Made by a program: the position numbers and the translations under genes
Shown here: positions 1 through 6,243 of the stretch, piece after piece
Layout of the letters: each line of letters begins with the position of its first letter
How positions within the stretch are numbered: the first letter of the stretch is position 1
Notes under the pieces: model-generated
The model's input: only the letters and a program-made list of their open reading frames with translations
Databases searched by the model: none
What the model was told of the DNA's origin: nothing
Source: Bacteroidales bacterium
Lineage (GTDB): Bacteria; Bacteroidota; Bacteroidia; Bacteroidales; SM23-62
Length of the DNA: 6,243 bases
NCBI GenBank assembly: GCA_016783865.1
Contig: JADHVS010000251.1
Span: 1 to 6,243, forward strand
Direction: 5' to 3'

Positions 1-1
1 T

Positions 2-1083
2 GTCGGAATAGGAAAAAGCTACCTGAGCGATATTTCGTTAAACCCTGACATCCGCCGAAGTGTGCTGAACCAGGTTGAAATGAGGGTGGAAGACGATGCC
101 CATCTGAAACCGGATGAATATTGGGACCAATACCGCCTGGTTCCATTAACCTCCCTCGACACTAATACCTATATCTTTATTGACAGCATCGGGGAAGAAG
201 CCAACCTTGACCGTTCTCTAAAAATCATCGAAACGGTTGCCTCCGGTTATATTCCGTGGAAATTTCTTGATATTGATTACAAAAGCCTGATCCACTACAA
301 CCGCTATGAAGGATTTCGCTTCGGGATCGGATTACAAACCAATAACAACTTGTCGCGATACTTCAGGTTAGGCGGCAAATTCGCATATGGTATAAAGGAC
401 AACGACATGAAATATGGCGGTTTCCTGAAAATAATACCCGATCCGGTCACAGAAACCTACCTGCAGGCGAGATACAGTTATGATGTAGCGGAAACCGGTG
501 GCTCACGGTTCATCGACCGGCCATCCATGCAAATATTGTCAGGGGATTACCTCAACTGGACGGTGATTTCGAATACCTGAAACTCGAAGGTAAAGTCTCC
601 AAGACATTTATTACCAGATCCCTGGGCGAGACAAAGATAACCCTTTCGGGTGGTATGGTGAATAAGCCCATCCCCTATACGAACCTGTTTAACGGACACG
701 GAAGCTATGGTGTTTTCACGATTGAGTCTGAGAACAGTTTTGCTACCATGCGAATGAATGAGTTCATAATGGATCGTTTTGCTGCTATATTTTTCCAGCA
801 GGACTTCGGAAAACTTCTTTTTAAGCGGGAAAAGTTTCAGCCCGGTATCGTAATGGCCACTCATGTCGGTTATGGTGAACTGTTACACACGGAAAACCAT
901 GAAGGCATTGACATCCAGACTATGGACAAGGGCTACATTGAATCGGGTCTGCTGATCAAAAACCTCCTGAACCAATGGTTTATTGGTTATGGGTTAGGTG
1001 TATTTTACAGGTACGGTCCTTACTCATTAAACAAAACAATTGATAATTTTGCATTCAAGTTCACAATTAGTTTTAATTTGTAG
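2..1083 (+). pseudogene. DUF5686-family outer-membrane protein, 3' part, frame broken and internally shortened
   Basis: This is the C-terminal part of a Bacteroidota protein of the carboxypeptidase-like regulatory domain plus DUF5686 family, predicted outer-membrane beta-barrel proteins of unknown substrate. One frame is open from the window's left edge to 580, so the gene begins outside the window; it carries the family-like stretches HLKPDEYWDQYR, IDSIGEEA, HYNRYEGFRFGIG and KYGGFLKI. A second frame, open from 484 to the stop at 1081-1083, carries LDGDFEYLKLEGK, ENSFATMRMNEF, FGKLLF, KGYIESGLLIKNLLN and the terminal FYRYGPYSLNKTIDNFAFKF. Both halves belong to the same family in the correct order, but the frame changes between about 520 and 540. 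From memory of the family, some 70-100 residues of barrel normally lie between the ETGG region and the RG...GDFEY region, so this looks like an out-of-frame deletion rather than a one-base shift. It may be a real pseudogene or an assembly error. Family assignment is confident; the size of the loss is inference. Confidence 0.8.
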
Positions 1084-1089
1084 CCGAAA

Positions 1090-1328
1090 GTCATCCTGAA
1101 GCACAGAACTCAGAAACTGAGATTCATAATATAATTGACATCTAGTCATCCCGAACTTGCCTGCCCTGCCTGCCCCGATGAAGATCGGGGATGCAGATCA
1201 GGGTTTCGGGATCTGGTAGATTCTGAAACTAGTTCAGAATGACCAAGTTACGAAATGATGTCATTGGCAATTTATTTCAGGATCTTTTACCAGATTTAAC
1301 TGGGATCCTGAAACGGGTTCAGGATGAC
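1090..1328. repeat. Palindromic intergenic repeat, 239 bp, with 11-bp terminal inverted repeats
   Basis: The ends are perfect inverted repeats: GTCATCCTGAA at 1090-1100 and TTCAGGATGAC at 1318-1328. The right side holds three related arms: TTTCAGGATC (1275-1284), GATCCTGAAA (1304-1313) and TTCAGGATGAC. The middle arm can pair with the left one (10 bp, 19-nt loop) or with the right one (8 bp, 5-nt loop), but not both. A small CTCAG/CTGAG hairpin lies at 1108-1120. The pattern resembles the GTCATnCTGAA...TTCAGnATGAC repeats common between genes in Bacteroidota genomes. No coding potential was seen in it. It fills most of the 255 bp between the DUF5686 remnant and era. Confidence 0.75.
1145..1243. 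repeat. Second, diverged copy of the same repeat nested inside the first
   Basis: The left end GTCATCCCGAA (1145-1155) and right end TTCAGAATGAC (1233-1243) are one-base variants of the outer element's ends. Inside, ATCCCGAA (1148-1155) pairs with TTCGGGAT (1205-1212). ATTCTGAA (1220-1227) pairs with TTCAGAAT (1233-1240) around a 5-nt loop. CCCCGAT (1173-1179) pairs with ATCGGGG (1184-1190) around GAAG. The internal order (TTTCGGGATCT, then TTCTGAAACnnGTTCAGAATGAC) parallels the right half of the outer copy, which suggests insertion of one copy into another. The GC-rich 1173-1190 hairpin has no T-run after it, so I do not call it a terminator. Confidence 0.65.
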
Positions 1329-1338
1329 AAATAAAAAC

Positions 1339-2223
1339 ATGGAACATAAATCAGGTTTTGTAAATATCATTGGAAATCCCAACGTAGGTAAGTCGACCCT
1401 CATGAATGCCATGATCGGGGAGAAACTTTCTATTATTACCTCCAAGTCCCAGACCACCCGGCACCGGATCATGGGAATTGTGAACAGCGATGATTTTCAG
1501 ATCGTATACTCCGATACACCGGGAATTATTAAGCCAGGGTACAAATTGCAGGAGTACATGCTTCGCCATGTCATGTCGGCCCTGTCGGATGCGGATATCA
1601 TTCTGTATGTTACTGATATTTATGAAACCATTGACAAAAACCAGGACTTCCTGTACAAGCTGTCACAAGTTAAAACGCCAATCCTTTTACTGCTCAATAA
1701 GATCGATCTGAGTAATGAGGAGAAAGTCAATCAATTGCTGGAAACCTGGAAAAATATCCTGCCCAATGCGGAGATCATTCCAATTTCAGCCCTTTTGAAT
1801 TTTAACCTGGGAAGGGTTTTCGACCTGATCCTGGAGAATCTGCCTGTCAGCCCTGCATACTATCCAAAGGATGAACTGACCGATAAATCAGAGAGATTCT
1901 TCTGTACTGAGATAATCAGGGAGAAAATATTGATCAATTACCAGAAAGAAATACCCTATTCGGTGGAAGTGCTTGTAGACTCTTTTCAGGATACTGAGAA
2001 GTTGTTACGAATTAGCAGCATAATATATGTGTCGCGTGAGTCTCAGAAAGGAATTATTATCGGCCACCAGGGAAAGGCCTTAAAAAAAACCGGGACAGAG
2101 GCACGAAAAGAAATGGAAGACTTTTTCGGGAAAAAGGTATTCCTTGAAATGAGAGTTAAAGTCCAAAAAGACTGGCGGAATGACACCAGGTCATTAAGGC
2201 ATTTCGGGTACCATGAACCGTGA
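1339..2223 (+). CDS. era: GTPase Era, 30S ribosome assembly factor
   Basis: Era is a GTP-binding protein that binds the 3' end of 16S rRNA and helps 30S subunit maturation in the cytoplasm. From the start at 1339 the protein has 294 residues, close to the usual length of about 300. The G domain shows G1 GNPNVGKST (12-20), the switch region SQTTRHRIMG (37-46), G3 DTPG (59-62), G4 NKID (120-123) and G5 ISAL (149-152). The C-terminal KH RNA-binding domain covers about 200-280, with GIIIGHQGKALKK (238-250) and a final KVQKDWR. An in-frame ATG at 1324 would add MTNKN, but it lies inside the palindromic repeat. The 1339 start, giving MEHKSGFVNIIGNPN, better matches the usual short Era N-terminus. 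No strong Shine-Dalgarno sequence is visible, which is common in this phylum. der follows 73 bp downstream. All key motifs are intact. Confidence 0.97.
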   Translation: MEHKSGFVNIIGNPNVGKSTLMNAMIGEKLSIITSKSQTTRHRIMGIVNSDDFQIVYSDTPGIIKPGYKLQEYMLRHVMSALSDADIILYVTDIYETIDKNQDFLYKLSQVKTPILLLLNKIDLSNEEKVNQLLETWKNILPNAEIIPISALLNFNLGRVFDLILENLPVSPAYYPKDELTDKSERFFCTEIIREKILINYQKEIPYSVEVLVDSFQDTEKLLRISSIIYVSRESQKGIIIGHQGKALKKTGTEARKEMEDFFGKKVFLEMRVKVQKDWRNDTRSLRHFGYHEP

Positions 2224-2227
2224 AGTG

Positions 2228-2263
2228 TGTCGAGTGACGAGTGAAGTGATGTGTGAGTGTGAG
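2228..2263. repeat. Degenerate GAGTGA short tandem repeat between era and der
   Basis: The era-der spacer contains two adjacent exact CGAGTGA units (2231-2237 and 2238-2244), followed by decayed variants (AGTGATG, TGTGAGTG, TGAG). The + strand here is almost free of cytosine. The remaining spacer, 2264-2296, holds nothing I recognise beyond an A/T-rich run just before the der start. There is no hairpin plus T-run, so nothing visible stops read-through from era into der. Confidence 0.5.
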
Positions 2264-2296
2264 ACCAGGGAACGGGCATGAATTCAATTAAACAAT

Positions 2297-3601
2297 ATGG
2301 GAAACATTGTAGCAATAGTAGGTCGCCCAAACGTAGGCAAGTCGACCCTTTTTAACCGGCTTACCGAATCAAGGGAAGCCATTGTTGACCAGGTAAGCGG
2401 GGTAACACGCGACCGTCATTATGGAAAATCTGAATGGAACGGGAAAGAGTTTTCAGTAATTGACACCGGAGGCCTGGTCGAAAAATCGAGTGATATATTT
2501 GAGAAGGAGATAAGGAAACAGGTCATGATTGCCATTGAAGAGGCAGATGTTATCCTGTTCCTCGTTGATGTGGAAAACGGTATTACCGACCTTGATGAAG
2601 CAATCACAATTCTATTAAGGAAAGTAAATAAACCTGTCTTCCTGGTTGTCAACAAGGTAGATATTAACCAGCGGCTTGCAGACACGCATGAGTTTCACAG
2701 ACTGGGATTGGGGGAACTTTATCCAATCTCCTCCATCAATGGAAGCGGCACAGGTGAACTGCTGGATGCAGTGGTGGTATCTTTTCAGGCAGATCATGTT
2801 GCCATTGAGGAGGAAATTCCAAGGTTCGCAGTGGTAGGACGGCCCAATGTCGGGAAATCAACCCTGATCAACTCACTGATTGGCCAGGAGCGCAATATTG
2901 TAACACCCATAGCCGGAACAACCAGGGATTCCATTTTTACCCGGTATAACAAGTATAATCATGATTTCTACCTGATCGATACAGCTGGCCTGAGAAAGAA
3001 AGGAAAAGTACAGGAGGATATCGAATTCTATTCTGTCCTGAGGTCTATCAGGGCAATTGAGACATCCGATGTCTGTCTGTTGCTTATCGACGCCACACTG
3101 GGCATGGAAGGACAAGACATGAATATTCTCAGGCTGATCATCAGGAACCGCAAAGGGGTGGTAATCCTGGTTAACAAGTGGGACCTGGTGGAAAAGGAAA
3201 ACCAGGTCATCAAAAAGCATTTATCGCAGATCAAGGAAAAAATTGCCCCTTTCCAGGATGTGCCCATCATTTTTGTATCGGCCATTAATAAACAGAGGAT
3301 TTTCAAGGTGCTTGAAGAGGCCATGGAGGTATATGGCAGGCGTATCCGGCGTATCCCGACAAATAAACTCAATGAGGTAATGCTTCAGGCGGTTGAAGAC
3401 AACCCACCTCCAGCCAACAAGGGTAAGTATATTAGAATAAAATACGTTACCCAACTTCCAACCCATGCTCCCACATTTGCATTCTTTGCAAACCTGCCTC
3501 AATACATTAAGGATCCCTATCGCCGCTATCTGGAGAATAAATTGAGGAATCAATTTGATTTTACCGGAGTACCAATACAGATATTCTTCCGGAAGAAGTA
3601 A
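2297..3601 (+). CDS. der: Ribosome biogenesis GTPase Der (EngA), double G domain
   Basis: Der has two tandem GTPase domains and a KH-like domain, and acts in 50S subunit assembly. The 434-residue length is typical. First G domain: G1 GRPNVGKST (9-17), G3 DTGG (56-59), G4 NKVD (119-122), and a G5 reading ISS rather than ISA (about 144-146). An acidic linker (about 162-175) leads to the second G domain: GRPNVGKST (181-189), GTTRD (207-211), DTAG (228-231), NKWD (293-296) and SAI (328-330). The KH-like domain runs from about 350 to 434, including [20 protein letters not shown] and the ending IQIFFRKK. The start [12 protein letters not shown] agrees with the usual Der N-terminus, seven or eight residues before the first P-loop. 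The gene lies 73 bp behind era on the same strand, an arrangement common in Bacteroidota and consistent with co-transcription. No defect is seen. Confidence 0.98.
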   Translation: MGNIVAIVGRPNVGKSTLFNRLTESREAIVDQVSGVTRDRHYGKSEWNGKEFSVIDTGGLVEKSSDIFEKEIRKQVMIAIEEADVILFLVDVENGITDLDEAITILLRKVNKPVFLVVNKVDINQRLADTHEFHRLGLGELYPISSINGSGTGELLDAVVVSFQADHVAIEEEIPRFAVVGRPNVGKSTLINSLIGQERNIVTPIAGTTRDSIFTRYNKYNHDFYLIDTAGLRKKGKVQEDIEFYSVLRSIRAIETSDVCLLLIDATLGMEGQDMNILRLIIRNRKGVVILVNKWDLVEKENQVIKKHLSQIKEKIAPFQDVPIIFVSAINKQRIFKVLEEAMEVYGRRIRRIPTNKLNEVMLQAVEDNPPPANKGKYIRIKYVTQLPTHAPTFAFFANLPQYIKDPYRRYLENKLRNQFDFTGVPIQIFFRKK

Positions 3602-3633
3602 TTGGCCACACTAGAAAGATTGAATTTTCGTTG

Positions 3634-3641
3634 TAATTTTG
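3634..3641 (+). promoter_or_regulatory. Candidate Bacteroidota -7 promoter box (TAnnTTTG)
   Basis: TAATTTTG matches the TAnnTTTG -7 consensus used by the primary sigma factor of Bacteroidota. It lies 11 bp before the lipoprotein ATG at 3653, implying a very short leader. I see no convincing TTG -33 element at the usual distance of about 19 bp: the nearest TTGs, at 3620 and 3602, are badly spaced. The gene could also be read from the era-der transcript. Confidence 0.35.
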
Positions 3642-3652
3642 TACAGGAAAAG

Positions 3653-4171
3653 ATGAAGCGGTTCAAAAATATATTGCTGGTATTTCTGATCCTTTTGCTT
3701 CCGGGATGCCCGGGTGTGGAACCTCTGCCCGACACACCTTTCATTGAATTTAAGGACTTTACCCTTGAAGAGTCGGTGGATGACCTTGGCAATGAGATCA
3801 TCCTGGGTGAATTGTTGTTCTTTTTCCAGGACGGAGACGGAGATGTCGGATTGCATGAGCCCGATACTGTTTTCCCGGGCGACAGCAGTCAATACAACCT
3901 GTTATTTACCATGTTTAAGAAAGAAGACCAGGAATATATCCAACTCACTGAGGATGATCTGGGTTCACCCCTGTACTACCGCATACCGTTCATTGAAAGA
4001 GAAGGACAAAATAAAACCCTGAAGGGAGAAATTGAAGTAACATTTGAATACCTGACAATAGAATACGATACGATCCGGTATACCTTCTATATCGTCGACA
4101 GGGAAAAGCACAAGAGCAATTCAGATACTACCTTTGACATAAGTTTTACGGAATTCAGGGAAATCCGGTAG
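3653..4171 (+). CDS. Small Bacteroidota lipoprotein with FxDGDGDxGL motif, function unknown
   Basis: This is a predicted exported lipoprotein of 172 residues. The N-terminus MKRFKN is followed by a hydrophobic stretch and a lipobox LPGC with the lipidated cysteine at residue 19. The mature part has FQDGDGDVGLHEPDT (58-72), which resembles a calcium-binding DxDGDxD loop, then mostly beta-type sequence with YYRIPF (108-113), LKGEIEV (123-129) and FYIVDREKHKSN (145-156). I recall similar small lipoproteins in many Bacteroidota genomes with no assigned function. I chose ATG 3653 because it gives a clean signal peptide; an in-frame TTG at 3602 would add 17 residues that spoil it. It lies 51 bp after der and may share its transcript or use the box at 3634-3641. 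Its stop is one base from the stop of the convergent phosphatase gene, leaving no room for an intergenic terminator. Confidence 0.8.
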   Translation: MKRFKNILLVFLILLLPGCPGVEPLPDTPFIEFKDFTLEESVDDLGNEIILGELLFFFQDGDGDVGLHEPDTVFPGDSSQYNLLFTMFKKEDQEYIQLTEDDLGSPLYYRIPFIEREGQNKTLKGEIEVTFEYLTIEYDTIRYTFYIVDREKHKSNSDTTFDISFTEFREIR

Positions 4172-4172
4172 T

Positions 4173-6243
4173 CTAGAGTTCAATCCCCATAAACAGCACA
4201 TCATCAATCTGTTCCAGATCCGCTCGCCAAAGCTCGAAGTTATTTTTTATGTAGTTATATTGCTCATCCATGGTTTTTTCATGTAGATCCCGAAGCATAT
4301 TCTTCAGCCGGACCATTTTAAACTTCTTCCCGAGCGGACCTCCGAACTGATCGGGATATCCGTCAGAGAACATGTAAAATTTATCGCCCGGCTGCAGTTG
4401 AAATTCCTGCGGTTCAAACATTTTATCATCCACCTCATATTGTCCCCCAACAGAACTCCGGCTACCCCTGACATAAATCTGTTCACCCCCCTGGTAAATG
4501 ATCACGGGCCGCATGGCGGATGCAATATTCAGTTTATTTGTCTTGAGGTCCACCTCCGCCACAATGATATCCATTCCGTCATTCGACCGTTCCGCTTCAA
4601 TATTCTGGTTCAGGGCCGCCATGATCTCCTTATCGAGGGTATACAACAAAATGTCAGGTGTTTCTACAATAGCCCTACCGCAAATATCCTTGATCAGGGT
4701 GGTGCCTATCATCGACATAAACGCACCCGGCACTCCATGTCCCGTTGAGTCGGCACAGACTATGATGAATTTATCATCAAACCGGTCGTACCAGTAGAAA
4801 TCACCGCTTACAATATCACGGGGTTGATAAAACACAAAAGAGCCGGCAAAGGTATCATGCAATTTACTTATCGGGGGAAGGATGCTGGCCTGTATTCGCT
4901 GAGCATAGTTAATACTGTCTGTTATATCCTTGTTCTTGACCTCGATCTCTTCTTTCTGCATGACCACCTCACGGGTTCTTTCGTCAAGTTTCTTTTGAAG
5001 CATCTCCTGGAATAACTTTGCCTTTCTTTCCCTGAATTTGATAATCAGGAAGACCGTAAAAATCAAAACAAATACAACGATTGTAATAAACCACCAGGTT
5101 TTCCAGATGGGTAACTTTATTCTGAGAGAGAACCCGACAGGGACCTCATTGCAAACCCCTTCACTGTTGCAGGCAATCAACTGAAAAGTATATTCCCCGT
5201 CTTCCACCCGGCCGTACTGAATGTAAGGCAATGTTGTGGGTTCAGACCAATCGTCATAACCGTCCAGCCTGTACTGGTAGGTTACCCGCTCGGGTGCCAT
5301 AAAATTCAGACCGATAAAATCGATCCTCATTTTATATATGCCGTAGGGCAGAACAATAGGTTCAGATATATCATATTCCCTGTCAGCTATCCTAACAGAA
5401 GTGATGTTTACAAAAGGTGCCGTAACATTATTCCTTTCCTTGCCGGTATCAAACGTAACCAGACCATCACTGGTCCCGAACAGTACTTCCCCATCGCGGG
5501 TTACATTAACCGCATTGGGATGGCAATCCCCGTTAATGCCGGATTCCGGGCCATAGGTGGCAATCCAGTTTTCCGCTACATTAATTTTACTAAGTCCAAG
5601 CCTGTGACCCACCCAGATATTGCCTTTTCCATCATTCACAATACTGTAGCAGGCATTTGATTTAAGGCCGTCGTTCATGGAATAATAACTCAGGGTATCA
5701 GAGAATTTAAATACACCATTGTTATCGGTAGCAGCCCAGAGGTTCCCTTCGTTATCTTCTGTCACTGAAACAAACTCGAGCACAGCATTACCTGAAATAG
5801 TAAAATCAATGTTGGTATTTACAGAATGCAGTCCGTTAGACCTTGTGGCGATCCAGACATTACTTTCCGAATCGGTAAAAATATCATTGATCTTATTGTG
5901 TGCCAGTCCATCATCTGTACTGTATCTTACTATGCTGCCTGTCACAACATCAATCGAAATCACACCATTATTGGTGGCGATCCATAGCATGCCATTATCT
6001 CCGGTAATCGCATTGATATTATTCTCGAGTGAATTCTCTGAAGTATAGTATTTCGATGCCCTTTTTGAATTCAGGTCCATCTTGTACAACCCGTTCTCGT
6101 CTGTTCCAAACCACAAGGTATTTTTATCAGCATGATACATAGTTGTGATCCTGTCAGCCGGAATACCATTTGCCCGTCCATATATTTCATTGCTATTCCG
6201 GGTGTTCATGTCCACCTTCATGATCTGGCCAATTCCACCCATC
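4173..6243 (-). CDS. Propeller/Y_Y_Y sensor with C-terminal SpoIIE-type serine/threonine phosphatase (N-terminus outside window)
   Basis: This is a membrane-spanning sensor whose output is a PP2C/SpoIIE phosphatase. Residues are counted from the methionine at 6240-6242, which is probably internal: the frame stays open to the window edge and a signal peptide and more propeller blades are expected upstream. About 25-265 holds six two-component-regulator propeller repeats (NTLWFGT, GMLWIAT, SNVWIAT, GNLWAAT, GNIWVGH, GEVLFGT). A Y_Y_Y domain follows (about 297-375; YQYRLDGYDDWSE), then one transmembrane helix (about 380-402), a charged probable coiled coil (403-440), and the phosphatase (about 470-687). 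Metal-site motifs are intact: GDF (480-482), DSTGHG (498-503), SDG (626-628) and DD (680-681). By family logic it senses in the periplasm and dephosphorylates a cytoplasmic protein, perhaps an anti-sigma-factor antagonist. No kinase, STAS protein or sigma factor is visible nearby. Domain calls are confident; signal and substrate are unknown. Confidence 0.9.
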   Translation of the reverse strand, partial: MGGIGQIMKVDMNTRNSNEIYGRANGIPADRITTMYHADKNTLWFGTDENGLYKMDLNSKRASKYYTSENSLENNINAITGDNGMLWIATNNGVISIDVVTGSIVRYSTDDGLAHNKINDIFTDSESNVWIATRSNGLHSVNTNIDFTISGNAVLEFVSVTEDNEGNLWAATDNNGVFKFSDTLSYYSMNDGLKSNACYSIVNDGKGNIWVGHRLGLSKINVAENWIATYGPESGINGDCHPNAVNVTRDGEVLFGTSDGLVTFDTGKERNNVTAPFVNITSVRIADREYDISEPIVLPYGIYKMRIDFIGLNFMAPERVTYQYRLDGYDDWSEPTTLPYIQYGRVEDGEYTFQLIACNSEGVCNEVPVGFSLRIKLPIWKTWWFITIVVFVLIFTVFLIIKFRERKAKLFQEMLQKKLDERTREVVMQKEEIEVKNKDITDSINYAQRIQASILPPISKLHDTFAGSFVFYQPRDIVSGDFYWYDRFDDKFIIVCADSTGHGVPGAFMSMIGTTLIKDICGRAIVETPDILLYTLDKEIMAALNQNIEAERSNDGMDIIVAEVDLKTNKLNIASAMRPVIIYQGGEQIYVRGSRSSVGGQYEVDDKMFEPQEFQLQPGDKFYMFSDGYPDQFGGPLGKKFKMVRLKNMLRDLHEKTMDEQYNYIKNNFELWRADLEQIDDVLFMGIEL

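Noticed and set aside
547..864. Minus-strand 105-codon frame at the DUF5686 break
   Set aside because: It is opposite clear DUF5686 coding sequence and has no family resemblance.
1173..1190. GC-rich hairpin as a terminator for the DUF5686 gene
   Set aside because: It has no T-run, and it is part of the nested palindromic repeat.
1324..1338. Upstream ATG as the start of era
   Set aside because: It lies inside the right inverted repeat of the intergenic element and adds MTNKN. The ATG at 1339 gives the normal Era N-terminus.
1381..1400. Near-identical 20 bases in era (1381-1400) and der (about 2332-2351), suggesting gene conversion
   Set aside because: Both encode the conserved NVGKSTL P-loop and the similarity does not extend to the flanks. 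Shared codon choice is enough to explain it.
2043..3553. Several minus-strand open frames of 60-115 codons across era and der
   Set aside because: They lie wholly or almost wholly opposite strongly supported genes and show no recognisable domains or signals.
3602..3652. TTG start extending the lipoprotein by 17 residues
   Set aside because: The extension would place a polar, cysteine-containing segment before the signal peptide and cover the promoter-like box. ATG 3653 gives a standard lipoprotein signal.
4398..6048. Plus-strand open frames of 63-116 codons inside the phosphatase gene
   Set aside because: They are antisense to intact propeller and phosphatase motifs and have no recognisable features.

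Overview
The window reads as a chromosomal segment of a Bacteroidota bacterium. Four things point there: a carboxypeptidase-regulatory/DUF5686-type outer-membrane protein, adjacent era and der GTPase genes, a small lipoprotein with an FxDGDGDxGL motif, and a periplasmic propeller/Y_Y_Y sensor carrying a SpoIIE-type phosphatase. The intergenic GTCATCCTGAA...TTCAGGATGAC palindromes and a TAnnTTTG promoter-like box fit the same phylum. Everything rests on reading motifs by eye; no database search was run.

Layout. Positions 2-1083 (+) hold the 3' part of a DUF5686-family gene. Its reading frame is broken near 520-540, and a central piece appears to be missing. Positions 1084-1338 contain no gene but are almost filled by a 239-bp palindromic repeat with a second related copy nested inside; its right end reaches to 10 bp before the preferred era start. 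era (1339-2223) and der (2297-3601) follow, separated by a 73-bp spacer with degenerate GAGTGA repeats. A small lipoprotein gene (3653-4171, +) comes next, possibly with its own promoter. The minus strand from 4173 to the window edge encodes a sensor-phosphatase lacking its N-terminus. Its stop codon is one base from the stop of the lipoprotein gene.

Function. era and der encode essential GTPases for small- and large-subunit ribosome assembly, and they may be co-transcribed. The lipoprotein gene lies downstream on the same strand, but nothing in it suggests a ribosomal role. The minus-strand protein probably senses an unknown periplasmic signal and dephosphorylates an unknown cytoplasmic phosphoprotein, with no partner gene visible here. 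I do not see a new multi-gene system. The points most worth checking are the broken DUF5686 gene, the nested repeat overlapping an alternative era start, and the sensor-phosphatase architecture.
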